DNA of 9,055 nt from Bacteroides ovatus. GTDB lineage: Bacteria > Bacteroidota > Bacteroidia > Bacteroidales > Bacteroidaceae. The translations under genes were made by a program, and so were the position numbers. A model generated the notes under the pieces. The model was not told where the DNA came from. It searched no databases and saw only the letters and a program-made list of their open reading frames with translations. How positions within the stretch are numbered: the first letter of the stretch is position 1; every line of letters starts with the position of its first letter. Positions 4,203-9,055 of the stretch are shown piece after piece. The DNA lies in the NCBI GenBank assembly GCA_030844565.1, contig JAUUNK010000209.1, positions 1 to 9,055 on the forward strand. Direction: 5' to 3'.

Positions 4203-5347
4203 TGGATACTTTGAACTTGAACAATCTGGCAGAAGGAGAGGAATTAAACCCTTCCGCCTATAATCCGGCTGATTATCCCCTTAAAGAATCTGTGCTGGAT
4301 TTCATTGCCTTGAATTGCAATCATCCTCCTGTGAACATAGATTTGAAATCCTTAAGTAGAAATGGGGTTGTAAAACGGGACCCTATGGAAATGTATCTCC
4401 AAAGCAAGCATATTTCATCCTCTAACTTGAAGAATGCTTTAAAGACTCCCCGGTCGTTCTATTATGATTGGGAGCGTGTTTTTGAAGAAAAACAGAGACC
4501 CTGTTTTCAATTGGGGACATTTGCCCACATGGCTTTTTTAGAACCCCGAATGTTTTCCTTGGTCAGGATGGAACCTGATTGTAACCAGGCGTCTAAAGAT
4601 GGTGTCCTTTCAATGATTGACTTTTATTGTGGCATCCTTTCCCAAGAAAAGGAGTATGCCGCCCCGTTGGAAGACGACAAGCCTTCATCCAAGTGGAATT
4701 TCAACGCCTTGAAGGCATACCGGGACGCAAGGCGGCAGGAGTGCATTGATTTGGGTTACTCTTTTATAAGTGAGGAAATGTACCTCATTATAAAAGCCCT
4801 TGAGAAAAACTATTATTGGTATGGCGGTGGTATAATCCCCCAGCTTCTCAAAGGCGCGTACTCGGAAGTATCCTTTTACGGTGTGGATGAAGAAACAGGG
4901 CTGAATGTAAGGGTGAGGCCGGATTATTTCAACATAGAGGAGAATATCGGCGTGAATGCCGTCATTTCGTTTAAGACCACACGTGCCGACGACCTGGGCA
5001 AGTTCTACTATGATTGTGCCAAACTCAAGTACGAGTTATCGGAAGGCATGTACCAGGAAGTGATGAGCAGTGTCACGGGTAGGAATTTCAATGTGACGAT
5101 AATGATAATGTTGCAGACGGTCGAACCTTATGATGTTGCCGTCTTGTTCTGGTCTCCCGATGATTTGGCAAATGGCAAGTACAAATACCGCTATGCCCTT
5201 TCCATTGTCAAGGACTGCTTCGATAAGAAGTGGTTCCCCGGCTACGACGCCAAGGCGGAAGAAGGCGCACGCGGCATTATTGACATGCAGCTTCCTGATT
5301 GGAGCAAGAAAATACTCCATCCGGTGGCTATTGATGATTTTGAATAA
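4202..5347 (+). CDS. RecE/DUF3799-like PD-(D/E)XK exonuclease
   Basis: 381 aa. Visible motifs in order: ISSSNLKNALKTPRSFYYDW (71-90); LGTFAHMAFLEP (104-115), matching the LG..vH..lLEP block of RecE/Cas4-like nucleases; RVRPDYF with Asp241 as the first metal ligand; and VISFKTT with Lys258 as the catalytic lysine. A helical stretch with YELSEGMYQEVM (277-288) resembles the Q-motif region. The family degrades double-stranded DNA ends for phage recombination. Odd point: the acidic residue two positions before the lysine (D/E in '(D/E)XK') is Ser256, so the second metal ligand may come from elsewhere, such as Glu222. It is coupled to the preceding gene by a one-base overlap, forming a likely recombination pair. 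Confidence 0.8.
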   Translation: MDTLNLNNLAEGEELNPSAYNPADYPLKESVLDFIALNCNHPPVNIDLKSLSRNGVVKRDPMEMYLQSKHISSSNLKNALKTPRSFYYDWERVFEEKQRPCFQLGTFAHMAFLEPRMFSLVRMEPDCNQASKDGVLSMIDFYCGILSQEKEYAAPLEDDKPSSKWNFNALKAYRDARRQECIDLGYSFISEEMYLIIKALEKNYYWYGGGIIPQLLKGAYSEVSFYGVDEETGLNVRVRPDYFNIEENIGVNAVISFKTTRADDLGKFYYDCAKLKYELSEGMYQEVMSSVTGRNFNVTIMIMLQTVEPYDVAVLFWSPDDLANGKYKYRYALSIVKDCFDKKWFPGYDAKAEEGARGIIDMQLPDWSKKILHPVAIDDFE

Positions 5348-5348
5348 T

Positions 5349-5540
5349 ATGAAAAGAATTGAGATTATATTAAATGGTCGCAAGATTTTAGATATCCAAA
5401 GCGATGATTGTGATAATAGTTCAGATTACATCGCCTTGGAAGTCTCGCAAGAAACCCCAAAAGCCATCATTCAAGCAATTCAGCTTCTCCAGAAAGTTCA
5501 ATCGTGGAATCTTGCGAAAGAAGGAACTCAGGACAGTTGA
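5349..5540 (+). CDS. hypothetical small protein, 63 aa
   Basis: The ATG at 5349, one base after the nuclease stop, opens MKRIEIILNGRKILDIQSDD. The remainder contains ALEVSQETPKAIIQAIQLLQ, a predicted helix. The longer open frame back to 5130 is only the antisense-like overlap with the nuclease gene and is ignored. Function unknown. Its last 74 bases overlap the 3' end of the minus-strand gene 5467-5730, so the two transcripts are complementary there. Confidence 0.6.
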   Translation: MKRIEIILNGRKILDIQSDDCDNSSDYIALEVSQETPKAIIQAIQLLQKVQSWNLAKEGTQDS

Positions 5541-5730
5541 TTAATTTATCAAATATGTCTGCTAAATCTTTTATTTCATTATCGCTTAATTCATAACTTC
5601 TAATTGATTGCTTATTTGTAAACGAGCCTAATGAGATAAAGGTTTTTACTCCACTTGCCGATTTAATTCTCCTGATAGTTATAAAATTATTAGAAGAATC
5701 ATTCGGTGCTTTTCTAAATAAAATTTCCAT
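5467..5730 (-). CDS. hypothetical minus-strand protein, 87 aa
   Basis: The product begins MEILFRKAPNDSSNNFITIRRI, then TFISLGSFTNKQSIRSYELSDNEIKDLADIFDKL. It is a mixed alpha/beta protein with no signal peptide, membrane segment or known motif. It is not an obvious sequence relative of the two other minus-strand genes. However, about 50 bases of its promoter and leader match those of the 2240-2602 gene: both contain a CTTAA...GG.TGTCAAA core and a GGG-rich arm. It is therefore probably expressed with that gene as a second moron. It overlaps the end of the rightward gene at 5540. Confidence 0.6.
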   Translation of the reverse strand: MEILFRKAPNDSSNNFITIRRIKSASGVKTFISLGSFTNKQSIRSYELSDNEIKDLADIFDKLINCPEFLLSQDSTIELSGEAELLE

Positions 5731-5747
5731 AACGCTTAATTTTAAAG

Positions 5748-5766
5748 TTTGACATCCGCGAAATTA
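5748..5766. promoter_or_regulatory. two-way promoter module, second copy
   Basis: On the minus strand, TAATTTCG (complement of 5759-5766) is a -7-like box for the 5467-5730 gene. On the plus strand, TTTGACA (5748-5754) preceded by TTTAAAG corresponds to the TAGATTTGACA of the better copy at 2616-2626. The order of elements and the following hairpin are the same at both places. Each box here is one change from consensus, so the module looks weaker. Confidence 0.45.
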
Positions 5767-5769
5767 AGC

Positions 5770-5809
5770 AGAATTCCCGAAGGAGGTTAGTTCTTTCTTT
5801 GGGAATTCT
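5770..5809 (+). promoter_or_regulatory. 17-bp leader hairpin hiding a ribosome-binding-like motif
   Basis: AGAATTCCC (5770-5778) pairs perfectly with GGGAATTCT (5801-5809). The stem continues as GAAGGAGG (5779-5786) with CTTTCTTT (5793-5800), with three G-U pairs, closed by the 6-base loop TTAGTT. A strong Shine-Dalgarno-like AAGGAGG is thus buried in the stem, 18 bases before the ATG at 5827. It could be a leader switch for the next gene, or a weak terminator for read-through from the left. Confidence 0.5.
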
Positions 5810-5826
5810 TTAAAACCTATACAACA

Positions 5827-6657
5827 ATGATTGATTTAAAAGATTATGAACCGGAAGTTATCCAATTCAAGCTTCCGGCTACCGTGAAATTCCCCGAGGT
5901 TATTTTCCCGGATTGCGTGTGCGTGGACGACGTGAAGAAAAAGCTTTCAGAGCATTTTGTTACCATCCAGGAAAAAGATGTTATAGCCAACCGGATTATG
6001 GATGACTATGAAATATCCACTATCCGGGCGAATTATGGTGAGATTGCCGAAGAGCAGATGCCTGAATTGGAGAACCGGCTTGAAGCTCTCAAGGCAGAGT
6101 TCAGCGCTGCCAAGAAAGAGTTTGAGGCTAAGATTTCTTCTCTGCACACCCAGTTTAAAGATTTGGTGAATTTAGCCAAGAAAGGCATTCGGGATTATCC
6201 GCTGAAAATGGTTGATACGTTCCGTATTCCGGTTATGGGCTATTACTTGTATTATTCCTGGGTGAATGAAGCTTTTCGTCTGGCACTAGTGCAAGAGATA
6301 CCCAAGCATGAGTATGATGACTTGTTTAATTCCGGTGAGATGAACCAAAAGGCATTTGAGGAGCTTGGATATGAGCTTCCTAATATCGACGTTAAAGATA
6401 CCCGCAAGAATGTCCGTAAGTTCGGGAAAGGCGAAGATATGGTTGAAGTTTGGGAGGAAAATGGAGAGGATGTCTGGCTGGAGCATTGGATAGAAGATTT
6501 TCTGGATGAAGATAGCGGGGAGGTCGTTTCCGTCCAACGCCATGAATGGCATAGGGCTCCCATTGAAGAAAGTCCATGGAGAAAGGAGGAAGACAATGAC
6601 AAGGCTGGCACACAAGAAGGGGAAACCGAGCAAATACCGGAAAATCCTGAGGAATAA
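5827..6657 (+). CDS. hypothetical coiled-coil phage protein, 276 aa
   Basis: No family is recognised. Residues 1-35 are beta-like (VIQFKLPATVKFPEVIFPD). Residues about 72-116 form a long charged helix, likely a coiled coil (IAEEQMPELENRLEALKAEF, then SAAKKEFEAKI). Residues 126-165 contain an aromatic patch (TFRIPVMGYYLYYSWVNEAF). The C terminus is very acidic (EDNDKAGTQEGETEQIPENP). It follows the leader hairpin at 5770-5809. Its last 62 bases overlap the HNH gene, whose strong ribosome binding site lies inside this coding sequence. The position beside nuclease and replication genes suggests a DNA-metabolism accessory, but nothing visible proves it. Confidence 0.7.
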   Translation: MIDLKDYEPEVIQFKLPATVKFPEVIFPDCVCVDDVKKKLSEHFVTIQEKDVIANRIMDDYEISTIRANYGEIAEEQMPELENRLEALKAEFSAAKKEFEAKISSLHTQFKDLVNLAKKGIRDYPLKMVDTFRIPVMGYYLYYSWVNEAFRLALVQEIPKHEYDDLFNSGEMNQKAFEELGYELPNIDVKDTRKNVRKFGKGEDMVEVWEENGEDVWLEHWIEDFLDEDSGEVVSVQRHEWHRAPIEESPWRKEEDNDKAGTQEGETEQIPENPEE

Positions 6658-6859
6658 CCCGTATTGGGAAGAAGTAAAGCGCAAGGTTCGTATTCGCGAT
6701 GGGCACCGGTGCCAGATGTGCGGTAAGACCTATAATTTGGAGGTTCACCATAAAACCTATAAGATAGGTGGTGTGTCCATTGTTGGGCACGAGCTCGAAT
6801 GTCTGGGTTGTCTGACAACCCTTTGCGAAGATTGCCATGCAAAAGTGCATGGAAGATAA
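6596..6859 (+). CDS. HNH endonuclease
   Basis: 87 aa. The start is the ATG at 6596, preceded by AAAGGAGGAAG, an unusually strong Shine-Dalgarno for this window; the frame is open further upstream but only as overlap. The HNH/zinc pattern is complete: Cys39-x2-Cys42 (CQMC), His51-His52 (EVHHKTY), then LCEDCHAKVH with Cys77, Cys80, His81 and His85. The basic N terminus (KKGKPSKYRKILRN) precedes WEEVKRKVRIRDGHRC, typical of small phage HNH proteins. It cuts or nicks DNA, in packaging, recombination or homing. It lies 48 bases before the first oversized tRNA-like gene. Confidence 0.85.
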   Translation: MTRLAHKKGKPSKYRKILRNNPYWEEVKRKVRIRDGHRCQMCGKTYNLEVHHKTYKIGGVSIVGHELECLGCLTTLCEDCHAKVHGR

Positions 6860-6907
6860 CTTTGTTACCCTACCCGCTTGGTCTGTGAAGATATGGCGGG
6901 CAAACAT

Positions 6908-7066
6908 GGTGGTATGGCGGAATTGGTAGACGCTAATGAGATGAAGTGGCGAGGGTAAAAATAAGTCCTTGACGAAGGCATAATATACGAAGTAATTCGG
7001 GTACCGGCTTCGCCGTCTGAAGTTCACATTAAGCTGAACGTGCAGGTTCGAATCCTGCTACCACCT
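6908..7066 (+). tRNA. tRNA-Leu-like gene with a large insert in place of the anticodon arm
   Basis: The acceptor stem is perfect: GGTGGTA (6908-6914) with TACCACC (7059-7065). TGGCGGAATTGGTAGACGC (6915-6933) is a textbook class II (Leu-type) D arm. The T arm is GCAGG-TTCGAAT-CCTGC (7042-7058), and GTTCA/TGAAC (7022-7026, 7035-7039) makes a long variable arm ending in GT. The middle (6934-7021) is far too long. A possible anticodon stem AGATG (6939-6943) with CGTCT (7014-7018) would leave about 70 bases as its 'loop'. That insert has its own hairpins, CCTT-GACG-AAGG and CGAA-GTAA-TTCG. No anticodon can be assigned. CCA is not encoded. Confidence 0.6.
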
Positions 7067-7069
7067 CAT

Positions 7070-7196
7070 GGATAAGTGACAGAATGGTATTGTAAAGAGG
7101 TATCCTACGCCTCAGTAAATAAATGTAGTGCTGCCCGTAAATCAGGGGTCTGCTCGTAAATAATACTGATTGGTGGTTCGAGTCCACCCTTATCCA
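7070..7196 (+). tRNA. tRNA-like gene, possible Arg(CCT), with a 58-base variable region
   Basis: GGATAAG (7070-7076) pairs perfectly with CTTATCC (7189-7195), discriminator A at 7196. The D arm ACAG-AATGGTA-TTGT (7079-7093) has A14, the GG pair and A21 in place. GAGGT-ATCCTAC-GCCTC (7097-7113) is a proper anticodon arm with U33 and anticodon CCT, though three bases (AAA) instead of one separate it from the D arm. The T arm is GGTGG-TTCGAGT-CCACC (7172-7188). Between them 58 bases (7114-7171) replace the variable region, closed by AGTA/TACT. The gene starts four bases after the previous tRNA-like gene, so they are probably co-transcribed. Confidence 0.6.
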
Positions 7197-7347
7197 CATG
7201 GGGAACGTTGTTTTTCGCTCTATTTTCGGATTCCTTCAATAAAAACATTGAAATGAGTGCGGTTAGTTTTTGCTGTTTTTAATCCCGTAAATAAAACAGC
7301 GCACGGGCGGGCGTAATGGGACGCTCTGCACACAGCCGGAAGTGTGT
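7197..7347 (+). other. intergenic stretch without a supportable gene
   Basis: Only very short frames occur here. The frame of the broken gene is open back to 7291 (IKQRTGGRNGTLCTQPEVC) but without a start codon before 7348, so part of that gene's 5' end may have been here. The GC content rises from about 7295 onward. A GTAAATAA copy at 7287-7294 repeats a motif of the preceding tRNA-like gene. Confidence 0.4.
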
Positions 7348-7557
7348 ATGCCGGATCGTTACCGGTTCCGTCCACAAGCCTTTAGGATGGTCGAAGCAGA
7401 AGTAGAGACAGCAAGGCTCATACAGTTTACGGGCTGCCGGTATTGATTCCGGCTGACACGACGGAAAGACGCCGAAGAAACGTATGAGTGTTTCTATGAA
7501 GAAGCTGAAGAGTTGCTGTTGTGCCCCGGAGAATCCGCTTCGGGGCTTTTGATTTAG
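7348..7557 (+). pseudogene. small gene interrupted by an in-frame TGA
   Basis: From the ATG at 7348 the frame reads MPDRYRFRPQAFRMVEAEVE, then TARLIQFTGCRY, then TGA (7444-7446). It continues in the same frame as FRLTRRKDAEETYECFYEEA, then EELLLCPGESASGLLI to TAG at 7555-7557. Both halves look like one charged protein of about 69 residues, and a Trp (TGG) at the TGA would be a one-base change. Other genes here stop at TGA (2267, 3045, 5540), so general recoding is unlikely. The stretch is GC-richer than its neighbours, suggesting separate origin. Function unknown. Programmed read-through is the less likely alternative. Confidence 0.6.
7523..7555 (+). terminator. Rho-independent terminator
   Basis: GCCCCGGA (7523-7530) pairs with TTCGGGGC (7539-7546), 8 bp with one G-U and an 8-base loop, followed by TTTTGATTT. 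It overlaps the end of the interrupted gene and would separate the tRNA-like cluster from the next operon at 7578. Confidence 0.75.
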
Positions 7558-7577
7558 AGAACTAAAAACATACCATA

Positions 7578-7775
7578 ATGAATGCAAAACAATTCTTTTA
7601 CGAAGTTTCCAGACTTCGCGCGTTACAGAAAAGTTATTTTCAGACTCGTTCGCCAGAGGCTCTGCGTGCTAGCAAAAGGCAGGAAAAGACGATTGACAAC
7701 GAAATAGCACGTGTTAACAAATTAATCCAAGAAAATACTAATCCTAGCTTATTTCACCATGAGACAGATAAGTAA
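7578..7775 (+). CDS. hypothetical helical protein, 65 aa
   Basis: The product starts MNAKQFFYEVSRLRALQKSY and is predicted to be almost wholly helical, with many Lys, Arg and Gln residues. Its end reads NEIARVNKLIQENTNPSLFH. No motif is seen. It overlaps the following HNH gene by 17 bases, so the two are translationally coupled and may act together. It sits just after the terminator at 7523-7555, but no promoter is evident. I recall short helical proteins of this kind before HNH genes in Bacteroides phages, without known function. Confidence 0.65.
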   Translation: MNAKQFFYEVSRLRALQKSYFQTRSPEALRASKRQEKTIDNEIARVNKLIQENTNPSLFHHETDK

Positions 7776-8052
7776 CAAGCAAGCCCTGCGAAATAGAGAG
7801 GTTGCAAAAATAAAGAAAGCGTTATCTCCCTATTGTGCCATCTGCGGCCGGCCGATGTCCGATGCGGCACATTTAGTACCCAAGTCCGAGTATCCTGAGC
7901 ACTATACCAATCCCCTCAATATTGTAGGGTTATGCCGGGAATGCCACAATAAGTATGATAATGATTTAGCCTTCCGCCAAAAGCAAAAGCGGTTGATTGA
8001 GCGCGTGAAATCTTTCGATGAATGTGCGGCAAACAGGTATTTTCATTTATAA
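7759..8052 (+). CDS. HNH endonuclease (second)
   Basis: 97 aa. The HNH pattern is clear: YCAICGRP with Cys26 and Cys29, DAAHLVPKS with His38, YTNPLNIVGLC with Asn51/Asn54, and RECHNKYD with Cys59, Cys62 and His63. A basic N-terminal helix (KQALRNREVAKIKKAL) and a C-terminal helix (RQKQKRLIERVKSF) flank it. It is a metal-dependent nicking or cutting enzyme. It differs clearly from the HNH protein encoded at 6596 and is not a recent duplicate. It lies directly upstream of the genes leading to the replication initiator, where such nucleases are common in phages. Confidence 0.85.
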   Translation: MRQISNKQALRNREVAKIKKALSPYCAICGRPMSDAAHLVPKSEYPEHYTNPLNIVGLCRECHNKYDNDLAFRQKQKRLIERVKSFDECAANRYFHL

Positions 8053-8071
8053 TAAAGGAATACAATACAGT

Positions 8072-8383
8072 ATGAAGAAAATAAAAGTGACTTTACAAAG
8101 GGAAGTGGAGGTTGAGGTTTTGATTGACGAAACTGTAGTTAATAAATCAGCCCTTGATACAATACACGATCATTTTGATGAGGAAATATACGATGAGCCG
8201 GAATCGTGTGAGGATGAATTGTCTGAATACGAATGTGGGTTGTATAATTACGCCCGTTCTGTAGCGATGGTCGCTGCTGGAATTGGAACTGTAGAATATA
8301 TAACTCTTGATAAGGGACATACAACAGCTAAAGTGGAAAGTGATTATCTGGAATCGGAGTTTGAAAAGATGGAGACATTTTAA
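8072..8383 (+). CDS. hypothetical acidic protein, 103 aa
   Basis: I choose the ATG at 8072 (MKKIKVTLQREVEVEVLIDE) because the open frame upstream to 8018 only overlaps the HNH gene. The N terminus forms strands of alternating Val and charged residues. The middle is very acidic (HFDEEIYDEPESCEDELSEY), and the C terminus ends in VESDYLESEFEKMETF. No known motif or membrane segment is seen. It is 20 bases after the HNH stop and 36 bases before the initiator gene, so it belongs to the replication operon. Confidence 0.7.
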   Translation: MKKIKVTLQREVEVEVLIDETVVNKSALDTIHDHFDEEIYDEPESCEDELSEYECGLYNYARSVAMVAAGIGTVEYITLDKGHTTAKVESDYLESEFEKMETF

Positions 8384-8419
8384 TCCATAGCAATAATCGA
8401 GCATAATTAACTGATTAAC

Positions 8420-9055
8420 ATGAATAGCTATCAATTGATATCCAAGCTTAGGAAAGTTCGTGCTGACACATATCTTACCGCTGCTGATCAGGCTCTTTTT
8501 CATGAACTCGTAGCGCTATGTAATGAGTTGAAATGGAAAGAAGTGTTTTTTATCAGAAGTAATGTTCTGTGCGGCAATCTGAATATGTCAGATAATACCT
8601 TGCGTAAATCAAGAAAAGCCCTTGCTGATGCTCATCTTTTATCCTTTGAAACCTGTAAAGATAAAAGGGTGGGATGCTATTATTCTTTTTTGCAGAAGCT
8701 AAGTAATGACGTGGTATCACCCTCAACATCATCCGCAAAAATTGAGGATGATAGTTCGGATGATGTTGAGCATGATGTTGCGGATGAAACTGCGGATGAT
8801 ATGCACAAACAAGCTAGGGGAACATCCTCAAGAACATCCGCATTTTCATCCTCAATATCATCCGCAAATTCTGAGGATGATAAAAAAGGGTCATCCGCAA
8901 CATCATCCGCAAAATTTGAGGATGATATGAAAATTACACCTATTAAAGATAATATTAAAACTATAAACGAAGAGAGTCACGCGCACACGCGTGAGTCCCC
9001 CCCTCCCGGTAAGGGCAAGTCTTCCCGCAAAAAAGAAGGCGATGGAAGACCTTTG
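8420..9055 (+). CDS. phage replication initiator, partial (runs off the window)
   Basis: The ATG at 8420 opens a frame with no stop to the window end (212 codons seen). Residues 1-95 look like a winged-helix replication protein domain: SYQLISKLRKVRADTYLTAA, then LFHELVALCNELKWKEVFFI, then MSDNTLRKSRKALADAHLLS as the likely recognition helix, then a YYSFLQKL strand/helix. Residues 100-170 are a low-complexity Ser/Asp/Glu linker (STSSAKIEDD-type repeats) encoded by the DNA motifs listed separately. After it come basic residues (PPPGKGKSSRKK). Phage initiators such as lambda O have an N-terminal origin-binding domain, an origin inside the gene, and a C-terminal helicase-recruiting part; the last is outside this window. 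Confidence 0.75.
   Translation, partial: MNSYQLISKLRKVRADTYLTAADQALFHELVALCNELKWKEVFFIRSNVLCGNLNMSDNTLRKSRKALADAHLLSFETCKDKRVGCYYSFLQKLSNDVVSPSTSSAKIEDDSSDDVEHDVADETADDMHKQARGTSSRTSAFSSSISSANSEDDKKGSSATSSAKFEDDMKITPIKDNIKTINEESHAHTRESPPPGKGKSSRKKEGDGRPL
8718..8926. repeat. iteron array inside the initiator gene
   Basis: About 15 copies of CATCC(T/G)CA(A) or its complement lie in 207 bases. Plus-strand form: 8718 (variant), 8730, 8823, 8835, 8847, 8859, 8892, 8904. Complement form: 8742, 8755 (variant), 8766 (variant), 8779, 8791, 8871, 8916. Three 25-bp compound units (8728-8752, 8857-8881, 8902-8926) share arms ATCATCC and GGATGAT around an 11-base A/T-rich core. Both orientations are represented, so sites for a dimeric initiator are likely. 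Confidence 0.8.
8927..8994. other. A+T-rich unwinding region and hairpin of the proposed origin
   Basis: The 44 bases at 8927-8970 contain only 8 G or C (82% A+T) and follow the last iteron directly. TCACGCG (8977-8983) then pairs with CGCGTGA (8988-8994) across a CACA loop. Iterons, an A+T-rich segment and an inverted repeat in this order match the lambda-type origin layout. Confidence 0.6.

Noticed and set aside
5130..5348. Upstream extension of the 5349 gene to 5130
   Set aside because: That part overlaps the RecE-like gene in another frame and has no start signal; the ATG at 5349 just after the nuclease stop is the natural start.
6252..7027. Long minus-strand ORFs opposite the coiled-coil and HNH genes
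   Set aside because: They are shadows: Ser/Thr/Pro-rich translations opposite two well-supported rightward genes, one with a complete HNH pattern.
7444..7446. General recoding of TGA as Trp in this phage
   Set aside because: Several other small genes in the window appear to end normally at TGA (2267, 3045, 5540), and no tRNA with a TCA anticodon can be drawn.
7279..7587. Minus-strand 102-codon ORF
   Set aside because: It is opposite the TGA-interrupted gene. The forward frame gives a more natural charged protein on both sides of the TGA, while the reverse frame is Cys/Phe/Pro-rich without motif.
8718..8926. CRISPR array
   Set aside because: The repeats are 8-9 bp, in both orientations and irregularly spaced inside a coding sequence, so they fit iterons and not CRISPR repeats with spacers.
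8706..8930. Rightward 74-codon ORF over the iterons (HPQHHPQ-type repeats)
   Set aside because: It is another frame of the initiator gene; its repeats only mirror the DNA iterons.

Overview
The window looks like the early region of a temperate phage or prophage from Bacteroides or a close relative. The host call rests on promoters of the Bacteroidota type (-33 TTTG, -7 TAnnTTTG), mostly weak ribosome binding sites with AT-rich 'attATG' starts, and several small proteins that resemble ones I remember from Bacteroides prophages and mobile elements, including a DUF2693-like protein. No database search was possible, so family names come from motifs and memory.

Layout. Bases 1-968 hold promoter-like and hairpin sequences, a doubtful small ORF, a minus-strand gene (383-769) and a control region with a perfect 20-bp palindrome just downstream of a good promoter. 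Bases 969-3045 carry small rightward genes (DUF2693-like, conserved hypotheticals, two tiny membrane proteins) plus a second minus-strand gene (2240-2602) that is a paralogue of the first and appears frameshifted. A strong terminator (3030-3064) and a degenerate tRNA-like sequence (3069-3160) follow. Bases 3180-5540 carry a MerR/excisionase-type DNA-binding protein and a probable recombination pair: a small beta-rich protein and a RecE-like PD-(D/E)XK nuclease. A third minus-strand gene (5467-5730) shares a two-way promoter module with the second. Bases 5827-6859 encode a coiled-coil protein and an HNH nuclease. Bases 6908-7196 hold two back-to-back tRNA-like genes with good acceptor, D and T arms but very large middles. 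A GC-richer stretch then carries a reading frame broken by one in-frame TGA, a terminator, a second HNH nuclease and small genes. The window ends inside a phage replication initiator gene (8420 onward).

How it fits together. Most rightward genes look like a nucleic-acid-processing and replication module. The initiator gene contains, between its N-terminal DNA-binding domain and the window end, about 15 copies of an 8-9 bp motif in both orientations, then a 44-bp stretch that is 82% A+T, then a 7-bp-stem hairpin. This is the layout of the lambda origin inside gene O, so I propose it as the phage origin. The three minus-strand genes are single-gene islands inside the rightward operons, like prophage morons expressed from their own promoters.

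Main points for follow-up: the intragenic origin, the oversized tRNA-like genes between two HNH genes, the shared two-way promoter modules, the paralogous minus-strand genes (one with a single-base frameshift that can be reconstructed), and the TGA-interrupted gene.
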